From NCBI GenBank assembly GCA_947471745.1, contig CANJKZ010000092.1, positions 4,507,001 through 4,571,000 of the forward strand: a DNA stretch of 64,000 nt, written 5' to 3'. The stretch comes from Closterium sp. Naga37s-1 (lineage: Eukaryota; Streptophyta; Zygnematophyceae; Desmidiales; Closteriaceae). This document shows, one piece after another, positions 21,963-34,195 of the stretch (the first letter of the stretch is position 1; each line of letters starts with the position of its first letter). Below the pieces are notes generated by a model. The model was not told where the DNA came from and did not search any database. It worked only from the letters and a program-made list of their open reading frames with translations. The position numbers and the translations under genes were made by a program.

Positions 21963-24927
21963 ATTCTTACAAGATAATTAGAGCTTATGGGTTCACTACT
22001 GTTACACGAGACCTATAAATAAGTTATAATGCCTCCTTCAATCAATCTGTCCTCTTCGCGTGTCTGTGTCGCTAGATATTGGCCTCGGAGAATTGCGCTG
22101 AAGGAATTCAAGGAAGCCTCGTACGGGTTTCGCCCTGATAGAATCTGAGGAGAATCTCGGTTGGTGCTGGCTATCGCTGGGCTTTCCCTATGGCAACAGG
22201 CGCTACGAGGCACAAAACACCGCCTGAACTCTCGTTGCAAGCATGGCTCACTGTCCGCAAGTTCTACCATAAAGGACTATCTCGTATCGTGGAGTTTCGG
22301 ACAACACCTTGAGAATTCCTGCTCAAGCCTTTCAGATTGCAACACACTGTCCACCAGGTTGAGCGCTCTAGCATCTAGCCTAGAGGCATGTGAGGTCCTT
22401 TTTTATGGGAGCACACGTCCTTCACCCTTGGCTTGTTGTGTGTACTCGCGTGGTTCGGTCCTTCACGAGATGGACACATGGGGTTTCCAGGACCAGGGCA
22501 GACGGGACAGAGCGGTTGGCGGACCCAAGTCTTCAATCCAAGAAGCACCAAGGAACGTGCATTTCTGTGGTTTCAGTTCAGGGTCCGCCCTCCAGCGAGA
22601 GAGTCGTCGTGAGGCATTGTTGGGTGCTCGTCTCGATCGAAAGGGCACCGGGCGAAAAAAAAATCTCTGTAGAGTGCACACGAAAACTGTTTAGACCGCG
22701 CGCCTTAAAAACCAGAAGCTACTGTATTCACGCATGTACAGTAAAGGTTGGGGCAGGCCACATTGGTGCAGAAAAGAAAAGTGCTACTGTACAGTACACC
22801 CTCTTTCGCGCCACACGGTCATTGGCCATATTGATGGACCGGCTGGACTGACATCAATGCGTCCAGGATGGTCCCAAAACATACCATATAAGCACAAATG
22901 CCGCACTCAACCGTACGCAAAAGCAAGTTTTCTTCCATAAAACGTTGTGTACCGTTCCTCCGGAGTGGATTTGCCCGCCACCTACCTGGGGTTCGGTTGC
23001 AAGCACGAGATCGCTAGTGTCCAAGAAACAGTACGCACTGTAGCCAGTGCTTCCCATTGTTAGTCTGGCGAGAGAGAGGGTGTACCTCGTTGAAATTACA
23101 CCACCTCCATTCCTGCGTTGACCACCCCCTCAGCAAATCATTTTTGCTGAACGGGGTGGCAGCGAAGCGAGGACGGACACGTCAGGGAGGCAATGATCAC
23201 CAGACCAGACATCACGAGACACTTGCCTTCTGTGGACGCTGGTGCACGCGCAGGGATCCATCTGGAGATCCGTGTTTTGATTGAAGTTAAGGAGGCAGTC
23301 ACGAAAGGGCGCATATCACGAAAGAACAGTGCAAAAAAAATGGTCCGTCCAGCCCACGCACTCTTGGCGCCGTAGGGCGCTGATAATCCAAGACGACGGT
23401 ACTCTTTAGCCATCTGGAGCACACCCTTAATTTCGGGCAGACCGCAATCCTCCCTGCTAACGACGTGCTGCGACCCACATGGGTCGGGTCGACCAGTCCC
23501 CGAACCCTCATTTCTAGGAAGGCTGCGTCGCGGGTCTAGCCGTCCAGGTCGACGCAACCGGATCAGGTCGGGTCTGCCAGACCCGGGTCGACCTGGTCGG
23601 GTCGACCTGGTCGGCCAGACCCAACCCGACCGAGGTGAAGCAGGTTACCTGAGCCTACGAAATTTGCAGCTCTCGCGCAGCTATCGCCCTGATTTCGCCG
23701 CGAGAGAAGATACCAGGTAAACTCGCGCAAATCTTGCCATAGCTCGCCACAGGTCGCCGAGGCCATCGTCGCCTCGCAAGGCAACTGCTTCGCAATACCG
23801 TCGAAGATGTCAGGAAAAAGTTGAGAAATTTTTGACTTTCCCGAATCGCGTTTCCGAGGGTCTGGTCGGTTTGGGTCTGGTCGACCAGGTCGACTCGACC
23901 AGACCCAAACCGCGTCGGTCGCAAACACGTCGTAAGAACCTGATACACCTGCTCGATTTAGGTTTAGGGCGCGTGCACTAGGCGTTCGAACTTCTGCCTA
24001 AGTTCGAACTTTTAGCGAGGTTCTACTCGGTACGATACTAATATGAGACGTTTCGCCACGGTGCACACGCCCGACAAATTTCGCCCTAAGTGCACACGCC
24101 CTTACGGTTGTCTAGGCTTGTATATCTTGAGACTCTAGTCATATGCTGGTATGTATTATCGAGATTGCCCAAAGCGGTGAAACACTAGTTTGGTGACGGC
24201 ATCTGACAGTTTTCGCGGGCCTAGCCCTGCACAGTTCAGAGCCAGCATGTCATTGGTTTGAGGCACAGCCACACCAGTTCGCCAACCAGAGCGAATCACA
24301 ACCCTCCATCGACCTCGGAATTGACAAACAGATGTTCCGTCAGCTCTCGTTAGCTTCCCGTTCCGTCTGTCGTCCGTCCGTCATCGACACAACCGACAGA
24401 GTTTAAAAGGGTGTGCTGCTGGTCCTCCCTTTCCTCCTAATCCTGTTCTCTCGATCAGCCTGAATTCTCTCATTCCACTCACCGACAGTGAGCCTGTAGC
24501 GAAACAGTCATCTGGCCAGCTTCTGCTGACGAAGGACACATATAATGGATCCTACGCACCATTCGTCCACATTCGCCTTTTCCACCGGCAATTGTAAGGA
24601 TTTTTAGGAGTGGACTTCTAGTGGTTTCAGGATCCATGCTCCAGGCTCTGTTCATCCGAGTGATGCATTGGCTGCTCATGTCGATCTTACTCCTATCTTC
24701 AGCGCGTGGAGGCCTGAGTTCATTCGTCCTGTCGCGCTGCCGATCTGATAGATATTGTTTATGACAGCTTGTGAATCGGGACTTTACGTCGTCGGGATGC
24801 ATTCAGGCAGCGGGCCTTTATTGTGTACACGGTGCACTGCACGAATCAACTTGCAGCTGGATCGTCGTAGGCTGGTCGTGACTGTTTAATCCTGACTGAT
24901 AAACACGTTATTAGTTTAACCCACAGA
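21963..24927. other. intergenic region between divergent kinase and PRAF genes
   Basis: About 3 kb between two divergent starts, presumably carrying both promoters and 5' UTRs. A TATA-like TTTAAAAGG near 24402 is a weak candidate for PRAF. It contains a cluster of GTCGGGTCGACC-like words (23460-23910) with an inverted-repeat pair. No gene is supported. Confidence 0.5.
23590..23903. repeat. imperfect inverted repeat pair (MITE-like)
   Basis: The left arm at about 23590-23635 and right arm at about 23858-23903 are imperfect reverse complements built on GGTCGACCTGGTCGG. The interval of about 220 bp is non-coding. It may be a small foldback element or a palindromic repeat cluster. Confidence 0.5.
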
Positions 24928-27900
24928 ATGATTCCGTCCTCTAAGACCCTTAAGGGGATGGGTCAGCCTCGCGTGGCTGATAGCTATAAGAGGGGATTCT
25001 CGGACCGCGATATAGAGCAGGTCAGTCCTCAGGGAATACTCAGATTAGGGTTTGACTGCTTTCCATTCTGCCAGTCGTTAGGGTTCCGCGGATTGCTGCT
25101 CATTGGAGTACCGACGTCCTGTTTGCAGGCGGTCATTGCAATGAAGAAAGGGACGCGGTTGTTGAAGTATGGCCGACTGGGAAGGCCGCGAGCCTGCTAT
25201 TTTCGCCTGTCTGCCGTACGTTAATCCCTTTCCGTAGCATCGTCTGTCGTTTTTCTTCGTAAAAAGCTGTTCGGATTCGCACATTCTGCTGCTCGGCGCA
25301 GGCGTTTGTTTTTTTAGGGCGTGTTTCTTCGTCAAGGCTGCGAGATTCTGTTATACACTGATGTAAGGGGGGTGGGTCGTTGTGAGGTTCCGTATTCAGC
25401 AAAGATGCGATCGCGAGTCGAAGTGATACGCAGTGATCGCCGGATCGCCCACCCTATCGCTACTTATGCATGGCTTGCCGCAGCATTTGCGTGGCTGATC
25501 GTTGCATTTGCATGGGTTACCGCGATCGTGTCCCGCGTCCTCCCACTATTTGCGCTGCAGGACGAGTCCGAGCTGGTGTATCTCTCGGGGGACCGGGAGA
25601 AGTCGCTTCCTCTCTCCGCAGTCAGCACGATCGCGTGGGGCCAGAAGACAGTGAGTATAGCCCCGTTTTCGAATGTTGTGATACGTCTCAAAGCTCTCAA
25701 AAGCCGTTTCTGATTCCCCATATCGCGGATGCACCTCTTCAGTTCGCATTTGCTGCTGCCCGTCGTAACACCAGCTCCTCCTCCTCCTGCCTGCTTGCTT
25801 GCACGTGCGTGCGTGCATGCGTGCATGCGTGCGTGTGTCCTTGTGTGCGTGCTTGCGTGCGTCCGTGCTGCGTACGTGTGTGTCGGCAGGCCATATTCCA
25901 CCGGCACCTGAGGCCCGACAAGGAGAACCAGTCCTTCTCCATCATCTTCTGCAACGGGGAACGAACCATCGACGTCGTACGTCTCATCCCTCCCGTTGCA
26001 CGTTTTCCGAACATCCAGGGCCTCATCCTTGTCGTTTCCGTGAGCGCCTGCTTGTGCGGTTTCATCTGTCGTTCATTCAGGCGGCAGGCCCAGGGCGAGG
26101 CAGCCCCAGCGAGAGGGCACGCAGCGAAGTATGATCTGAACCCGACTCCGTGTGCTGCTGTTGGTGCTGGTGGTGGTATTGATGGTGTGGCAGATCTGCA
26201 AGGACACGGACGAGGCGGAGATGTGGTTCGTGGGGCTTGGAGCGCTCGTGGAGAAGCAGCGCCGTACACAGTCGGAACGGTTGGGCAGGCAGGCGGTGGT
26301 GGTGGCGGAGAGAGGCACGCAAGACTGGTCACCCAACTCCTCGCCCTTCTTTTCTGTGGACCGTAAGGTACTCTATGAGGCGCCCCAGGAGGAAGAGACT
26401 ACCTCTTAAGCTTACTTTCCTTCTCAATCTCACCCCCACGAAACTCTATAAATCGCTCAGCATTCATGTTATTGTGCGGGCCTCATTTCCCCGTCCAAGT
26501 CCTCTCAACACACTTCCTTTCTGTCCCCATCCCCTTCCACCCCTCCGCACCCCACTCAGCCCCAGGCAGGCGGGTCCGCGACTGCCAGTCCGCCGGACAG
26601 GCTGAGCCCAGACGTGGCCCCCATGCCCGCGTCCAAGTCCGCTCAGGACATTTCAACGTACCCAGCAGCAGATGACCGCTCCAGTGATGGTGATGATGCC
26701 TCAGACACCGCCTCTCTCAGTGGCTTCTCTGTGCTATCTGTGAACCACGCGTCCGCCGCCAATGCACAGTCGATTCTGGGGGTGAATAGTAACGGTGGTG
26801 GTGGGGCTGGAGGGGTTGGGAGCGGTGGGGGTGGTGGTGGGGTGGCCAGTGGTAGTGTGACTATAGCGGGGGCGGCTGGGCCCGGGACGAGTTCTGTCCC
26901 TTCCACCACGTCCTCATCTTCCTCCTCCTGGTGGGACAAATCCTCTGCTTCCAGTAGAACGGAGTCTGGAGCTGTTGCGCAGGGTAAACCACCCTCGGGA
27001 ATGTGGGCCGATGCTGCTGCAGTGACAAGTCACCCGAGCACAACCAGCAGCGCAGGGGAGGACGCGGGGGGAGAGTCTCTAGGAGATCTGTTCATGTGGG
27101 GGGAGGGGCTGGGGGAAGGCGCGCTCGGGGGAGGCGGGATGAGAAAGAAGGGCGGGCAGAGGATGGTGATGGGGGCGGAATACGACAGTGTGGCGCCGAA
27201 AGCGCTGGAATCCGGGGTGGTGCTGGATATATGCAGAGTGGCGTGCGCGGAGGAGCATGCAGCGCTGGTGACGCGGCAGGGGGAGGTGCTGTGCTGGGGG
27301 GAGGAGTCCGGGGGGAGGCTGGGGCAGGGCGTGGAGAAGGACGTGGAGCATCCGCAGCTGGTGGAGGCGCTGGGGGGCCTGCGCGTGGATCAGGTGAGGA
27401 GTGGGGTGAGGCGTCTGGCAAGCGCACGTGAGAATAAGGTTGCGTGCAAGAGAGGGCAAGGGCAGTCTGGACTTCACGTGTGCCCTCACGCGCTGGGGCG
27501 ATGTGTACATATGGGGGAACGGGCGCAGGTGCCAGGGGCTGCTGGGGTCAGGCGGGTACGGGGACATGCCCCAGTGCTGACCACTCTCGCCCGTCCCTTC
27601 CGTCCCCCCATTTCCTTGGGCAGGTGGCGTGTGGCACGCACTTCACTTGCGCCCTCACGCGAGGGGGCGACGTGTACATATGGGGGGACGGGCGCAGGTG
27701 CCAGGGGCTGCTTGGATCAGGGGGTTATGGGGACATGCCGCAGTGGGTGCCGCGCAGGTTGGGCGGCCCTCTGGACGGGGTGCATGTGGTGCAGGTCGCA
27801 TGTGGGCCCTGGCATGTGGCCGTGGTGGCGGGTGGAGGGGAGGTGTTCACGTTTGGCGACGGCACGTTTGGCGCTCTGGGCCATGGCAACTGCGAGTGAG

Positions 27901-30900
27901 TTGGCATGGGGATGATCGGGTTTGTACTGAGTTTGGTCTCTGACCTTGCTTGGTGGCATACACCTAGTGCATGTCCAGCACGCACACCTGCCATGCATGT
28001 AGCACACATGTGTCACAATTCTAGCACATGCAAGCTGGCGATGCTTTATCCGCTTCTCTTGTTTGACCCTAATCTACCTCACCCGCCCTGTCACAGGGTT
28101 GTCCCAGTGCCCAGGCAAGTGCAGGCGCTACAGGGCTACCGAACCCTCAGAGTTGCATGCGGAGTGTGGCACACTGCAGCAGTAGTGGACACATGCCCGT
28201 CAGGCGATGGCAGTGGTGGGGGCAACAGCAGCAGCAGTGGCATGGGGGGCTGTGGGCAGGTGTTCACATGGGGTGATGGGGACGGGTACAAGCTGGGCCA
28301 TGGGGACAAGCAGCAGCAGCTGCTACCAACTCTGGTCAACGCCCTGCGCCAGGAGAGCTGCTCTCAGGTTCGTGTTTCTTAACATTCTGGGATGATGTCT
28401 AAGGTGTTCACATGGGGCGATGGGGACAGGTATTAGCTGGGCCATGGGCACAAGCAGCAGCAGCTGCTGCCAGCTGCGGTCAACGCCCTGCACCAGCAGA
28501 GCTGCTCTCAGGTTCGTGTTCCCTTTGAGTTCTCGGATACCTGCAGCAAGTGATTACATGGGGCGATGGGGACGTGTACTAGCCGGGCCATGGTTGAAGC
28601 AGTAGTAGCAGCAGCAGCAGGTGCCCTTACCAGGTCCAAGAGGCTAGGCAAGCCAGGCAGGGCAGGCAGGCTAGAAATTCGGTCCCATCTACTGTGAATC
28701 ACCTTGCCCTTCTGCCGCGTGTGCATTGTCTGTCTGCTGTTCCTCTGTGTGGTCGCCTCTTGATCCGCTCCTGGTTGTCTCCTGTCTCCCTCAGGTGGCG
28801 TGCGGGGAGAGTGTGACAGTGGCGGTGACAGCAGAAGGGCAGGTGTACACGTGGGGCAGTGCGGAGTATGGCCAGCTGGGGAACCCTCAAGCTGATGGCA
28901 AGCTGCCAGGTGCGTGCTGCTGCTGCTGCTGCTGCTGTGTGCTTTTGTCGCACACCTCTCGTGGTAGGACAGACCCCCATGTAAGATAATCAGGCTGTCT
29001 GTGCTTCTGTCTCGACTCCCACCAATGCATTCTCCATGTGGACCTCTCTTTTCTCCCTGTGTCCATCCTCCCCCGTCTCTTCTCCAGCGCGAGTGGCCGG
29101 CCCATTGCAGCAAAAGCAGGTGGAGCAGGTGTCATGTGGGGCACACCACATGGCAGCGCTCACCACCACAGCGCACCTTTTCACGTGGGGCAGGGGCGCC
29201 AACAGTCTCCGAGTCAACTCAAACCCCAACTCCTTTTCCCCCCATTCTCCCTTGCAGCTAGAGTGGCCGGCCCATTGCTGCAGAAGCAGGTGGAGCAGGT
29301 GGCGTGTGGGGCGCACCACGTGGCAGCACTCACCACCACAGCGCATCTGTTCACGTGGGGCAGGGGCGCCAACGGGCGTCTGGGCCACGGGGACGTGAAG
29401 GATAGGGACGTGCCCACCGCTGTCACTGCCCTCAAAGACAGACGCGTTCTGCTGGTAAGTTGTGCCGCCTTTCTCTCCCTCCCTCTCCCTCCCTCTCCCT
29501 CTTCCATGGTCCCTCTTTCCCTCCCTCTTCCATGGTCCCTCTCTCTCTCCCTCTTCCATGGTCTATCTCTCTCTCTCCCGTCTCCTTCGTTAAGGCCTCA
29601 TTATGTGCTTTCGCCCTCGGCCCTGCTCTCTATCCGACACTCCCCATGACCAGGTCTCCTGTGGGGCGGCCAGCACAGCCGTGGTGTGTCAGCACAAGCC
29701 CTTCTCAGGCGCCGACAACTACCAGTGCAACCAGTGCCGCCAGCCCTTCACCTTCGCGCGCCCCCGCCACAGCTGCTACAACTGCGGCCAGCCCGTGTGC
29801 CACGCCTGTAGCAGCCGCAAGCTGCTCGGAGCAGCCATGGCCCCATCCTCCTCCCGCCCCTACCGAGTATGCGACTCCTGCCATGCCAAGATGGTCAAAG
29901 CTGCTGCTGCCGCTGCTGCTGGGGCTGCTGTGGGGGGTGCTGTGGGGGCTGCGGCAGCAGCTGGTAGTGGTTTGGTTCACGGGTCTGTGGGTGGTGTGGG
30001 TGGGATGGGAGGAGGAGGGGCAGGGGCGGTTGCAGCAGGGGCAGGCGCAGGTGCGGGGGGAGGGGTAGCAGGTGCAGGTCAAACTGGTGGTGTTGGTGGG
30101 ATGAGTGCAGGAGGAGGTTTGGCAGGAGGTGCGGGGATGGGTACAGGAGCAGGTGCAGGCAGCATTGCGCCGGTTAGCCTTGCGATGAGCTGGCGGTCTC
30201 GGAGCAAGTCCATGTGGCAGAGATCGCGCACGTCCAATGATGTGGACAAGCTGCTGGACCCGTCACTGGCTGACGTGGCAGTTGCATTATCCTCCGGAGC
30301 AGCACCATCATCAATATCATCAACATTAACATCAACATCATCAGCAGCAGCAGCAGGGGGTGTATCAGGGGGTCTGGCATCCCATGCACCATCTGTCTCA
30401 GCCTCTACAGATGCCCTTCCTAACTTCCGCCGCACTCGCGCCGAAGCCCTTCCAGCACTCTGGAGCTCCATAGCCGTCCCCACCTCCTTCGCCTCTTACC
30501 TGTCCCAGCAGCCACGCCCACAAGGTCTCTCACAAGGTCTCTCACAGGGAACCCAGGGACCCTCCCATGCCCCCCACTCCCGTGCCCTCCCCCCGCCCAA
30601 CAGTTCTGTTTCTGCCTCCCTCCCCGCTCTCCCTGCTGCTACCCATGCCCACTCCGCCTCTCCTCCCCTCCGCACCAGCGCTTCACCTCCCGCCAAACCT
30701 GACGACTCCCATCTCCGAACCAGCCGGTCGCTCCGAACCTCGGTCCAAGCCCCGGGGAAGAGGTCAACCAGCCCAATGCTCCGGCGGTCGATGGGCACGA
30801 GCCCGCTTCGCCGAGCCTCCAGCCCGACCGCGGCTCAGATAGCTTCGGCAGCCGCTGCAGCCATGGCTGCTGCTATGGCAGGGCGTATGCCTGGGCCCAC

Positions 30901-33900
30901 CCCTGCTTCCATCGCAGCAGCAGCTGCGGCGGCAGGGCAGGTGGGACCAGGGGGCATTGGAGGAGTGGGGGGGATGGGGGCTGTGGGGGGCCTGGGAGGC
31001 GTTGTGGCGCTGCCTGGGGGGGGAGGGACGAGAGGAGGATCGTCGGTTGGGAGGGTGGGCGGAGTGGAAGTTGCAGGAGCAGGAGGGGGTGGGGTGGAGG
31101 GAGGAGAAGGAGGAGGATGGTCGGCCATGACAAAAGCATTGGAAGAAAGTAAGTGCCATCTTGTGTGGTAGACTTCCACCTCCATTCTGGGCGGGATTCC
31201 ATTTCCGAGTGGCCCAGTGCCTGTTTCTACCATAGGCTTTGCGCCTTCAATGCTGTTCCTCCTTCTCTCAACTATTCGCCTCTCCGATCGTCTCCATTGT
31301 TCGTGGGTTTGTCTTGTGTGTGGGCAGCATCAGAGGCGGAGAGGGACACAGCCATGGCGGGCATGCGGCATGCCAAGCAGAACGCAGAGAGGGAGGCATA
31401 CCGCCTGCAGGATGAGGTGAGTGAGGGCTGCTGCGCGTGCGCTAGTCATGTGCGCTGTGCATGGCACGCAACGCTCTTCATTTGCCTGCCTCCATGTTGC
31501 ACAGAACATGGCACGGCAGGTTTTTTGGTGAGGTGCTCCGCCAGAAACTGGCATCTACCAGAGCATGAGTGCAGAGAAGCATTGAGGCAGTGAGTGGAGC
31601 GAATCCAAGCACACTTGCGCTTCTTGTCTTGCATGCCCGTGTCTGAACCCCTGCAGGTGGAGGTGCTGCGGCAGCACTGCCAGCTGCTGGAGCTAGAGCG
31701 CAGGGCCACCCTGGAGATGGCTCAAGGGCAGGTGGAGGCAGCAGTCACTGCAGCCAGTGAAGCGAATGGGACCTTTTTACACTCACATGTACCAAACCCG
31801 TGTCCATCCTTTGCAGGTGGAGGTGCTGCGGCAGCACTGCCAGCTGCTGGAGCAAGAGCGCAGGGCGACACTGGAGCTGGCCCAGAGGCAAGTCGAGGCA
31901 GCAGTGACAGCGGCCAGTGAAGCAGGAGCGAGGGTAGCAGGTGCACGCGACATCATCCAAGTGTTGTGCGCTCAGATGCAGGAGCTGCTGCAGCAGGCGC
32001 CGTCCATCCCAGTCAAGCAAGCCAGTCTGGCGATCCGAGCCGTTGATGACTCAGTGCTCTACACTGGTCCTCTGCTCCTGTCGTCGTCCGTGCTGCCCCC
32101 GTCCCTTGTTGAGCTGCCACCGCTGCCTGTTTCAGGGAGCGGTGGTGCCGCGCTTGCTGCTGCTCCTGCTCTTGCAACTGCTGCTCCTGGTGCTTCTGTG
32201 GGGAGTGTTGAGGGGTGTAGGGTAAGGGGTGGAGGTACAGCAGCAGGAGCAGCGGCAGCATCAGGTGTAGGAGCAGCAGAAGCAAGTGCTGCTTCCCAGG
32301 CAGCAGGACCAGCAAGTCTCACTGCCAACTCGCGTCCAACCAGAGGCATCCACGTGTCCTCCTCTTTGGGTAGCTATAACAGAGGGGAGGCAAGTGGCAA
32401 GGGATTTCCTGCGCTGGTCCTTGCTGTACCCAGCCACCAGCAGCAGCACCCGTGGCAGGGGAACGCAGGTGGGAGTGAGGTGCGTGAGGGGTGCGGGGTG
32501 GAGGCGCAGCGTGAGGGAGGAGTGCCTTGGACCCCTACAGGGGCCTCGTCTGATAAGATATCACCTCGTTCCAAGTGGATTGGTGGGGGAAGAGCGACAG
32601 AGGGAGCAGCCGCAGCAAGAGCAGTGGGAGGGAGAGAGGCAGGCTCGTTTGCTGGTGTGGCAGGGGCGGGCGTGGCAAGGGGAGGCTCCAGTGTGGATGT
32701 TAGCGCACGTGAGAGCGTGGGAGTGGGGGGGTCAGTCAGGGGAAGCTCACCCTTCGAGGCTCCAGCACGGTGGACAGAAGCAAGTGCGGAGAGGGGCAGC
32801 TCTGGCGCTCAGCTGGATGGTCTCAGCCTGAGAAATTCCCAGGGGGGTTATCTTGGCAGCAGGGGTGGAGGGGCGATGGGTGAGAGGCAGGAGCGGCGGA
32901 CACTGCCTGTGTTTGAGGCGCCACGGGGCGAGAGCAGCGAGCAGCAGCAGCAGGAGAGCAAGAGTCGCATGGTGCCGTCGCTGGTGCGGCTGCATGAGTC
33001 GTGGACGCATCTGCGGCAGCGGGAGACCACTCCTGAGCGCGTTCCTGTAGGTGTCTCTGTGGGAACTCTGCCTCCCAGTGCAGCTGTGCCTCCTCATGTT
33101 CCTGGCCCGAGCAGCAGGAGGAGCCTGCCTGCTGTGCCTGGGCTCAGCAGCAGAAGCAGTGTGGGTGGGATGAGAGGGAGTCTGGGCGGCGGGAGAGAGA
33201 GTTTGGTTCAGGAACGGAATGGGCGGCCGAGTGAGAATCTGATTGGTAGATTGGGAGGAATGGCAGGGGAGAGGGACGTTGGTGGGGAAGGGAAGGCTGC
33301 GTTGGGTGAGGGTGATGAGTCAGTTGACGGTGGTGGTGGCAGTGGTGTGAGGGAAGCAGGTTCTACTGACGAGACCAGGCAAGAGCTGAACTTTGGTTGT
33401 CAAGGATGGGAAAACGAAAACGTGGAACCAAGTTTTAGGTATGCAGCTTTGCAAGAGAACATGGGGCAGGGTGAGCAAGGGATTGATGAGGAGGAGGGAG
33501 GGAGATATGGGAGTCAAGCAGATGGCTTGCTGTCTGCAAACCCACACACCGAGCAGGAACTGCATGGGAGACTGTTGATCAATGGCTTGGACAAGACTGG
33601 CATGGCTGGTGCTGGTGGAGCTTCAAGCTCTGCTGATGCTGCTACAGGGGCTTGTACAAGTGAGGAGCATCCAGGCATGTTGACAGAGGAGACAGTTCGG
33701 ATGCATGGTTTGGATGGCATTGCTGAGTGTGAGGAGGAGGGTAGAGGGGCGGACTCTGGGGGTGGTGATGACAGGGATGGGTCACAGAGTGAAGCTGGGT
33801 CGACAAGTTCGAGTAGACGCGGGGAGGGCAAGGGAGGAAGCAGGAAGTCGACGCGCAAGCTGCACGAGAACGAGTGGGTGGAGCAGCCGGAGCAGGGGGT

Positions 33901-34195
33901 GTACATCACGCTCTCTAAGCTGCCTGGCGGTGGAACAGAGTTGAGACGTGTCAGATTCAGGTGCGTGAATAGATATAATTAGCGATTGGTGGGGAAAGTT
34001 TTTGCTTATGTGTTATTGTGTCTCTTTTTGTTTAACTGTGGCGTGGGTGTCTGTTGATGCAGCCGGAAGCGCTTTATTGAACGGCAAGCGGAAACGTGGT
34101 GGGCACAGAACAAGACTCGAGTTATGGAAATGTATACCATTAAGAGCACTCATAAGAGATCAGCAGGAGAGGTTAGCTCAGTGGTAGACACTTAG
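24928..34195 (+). CDS. PRAF-type protein: PH, RCC1 repeats, FYVE, coiled coil, BRX
   Basis: Fourteen exons join in phase to 2024 residues: 24928-25020, 25129-25215, 25561-25650, 25890-25976, 26194-26367, 26566-27393, 27624-27895, 28097-28367, 28795-28909, 29258-29454, 29654-31148, 31328-31416, 31817-33960, 34063-34195. The PH domain spans exons 2-5 ([15 protein letters not shown], then [10 protein letters not shown]). Seven RCC1-like blades follow (VACG...WGDG). A PRAF-type FYVE finger ([22 protein letters not shown]) opens exon 11. A coiled coil spans exons 12-13, and a C-terminal BRX domain crosses the last intron ([28 protein letters not shown]). Typical plant PRAFs are about 1100 residues. 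The excess is Ala/Gly/Ser-rich sequence after FYVE and before BRX. The family binds phosphoinositides and acts in endomembrane trafficking and polarity. Five decayed exon copies lie in its introns. Confidence 0.93.
27440..27578 (+). pseudogene. ghost copy of PRAF exon 7
   Basis: This copies about 27620-27749 (RCC1 blade, GDVYIWG region) and lies in the intron just upstream of exon 7. It has a stop (TGA) right after the copied part and no good acceptor, so it is not usable as an exon. Confidence 0.8.
28406..28640 (+). pseudogene. two ghost copies of PRAF exon 8 3' half
   Basis: 28406-28522 repeats 28258-28373 at high identity but carries an in-frame TAG soon after its start. A third, more degraded partial copy begins near 28553. 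Both follow the real exon 8 in the same intron. Confidence 0.8.
29088..29212 (+). pseudogene. ghost copy of PRAF exon 10 5' part
   Basis: It has a good acceptor and an open frame matching 29258-29380, but stops resembling the exon after GRGAN and has no matching donor. It is upstream of the functional copy. Confidence 0.75.
31657..31766 (+). pseudogene. ghost copy of PRAF exon 13 start
   Basis: It begins after CAG with [20 protein letters not shown], like exon 13 at 31817, and shares part of the upstream intron. It runs into unrelated sequence without a donor. The copy encodes the start of the coiled coil. Confidence 0.8.

Noticed and set aside
23946-23965. Telomere-like TTTAGGG word
   Set aside because: Only about one and a half units; chance match.
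24479-24802. Minus-strand 107-codon ORF in the intergenic region
   Set aside because: No similarity recognised, no splice context, and it overlaps the likely PRAF 5' region.
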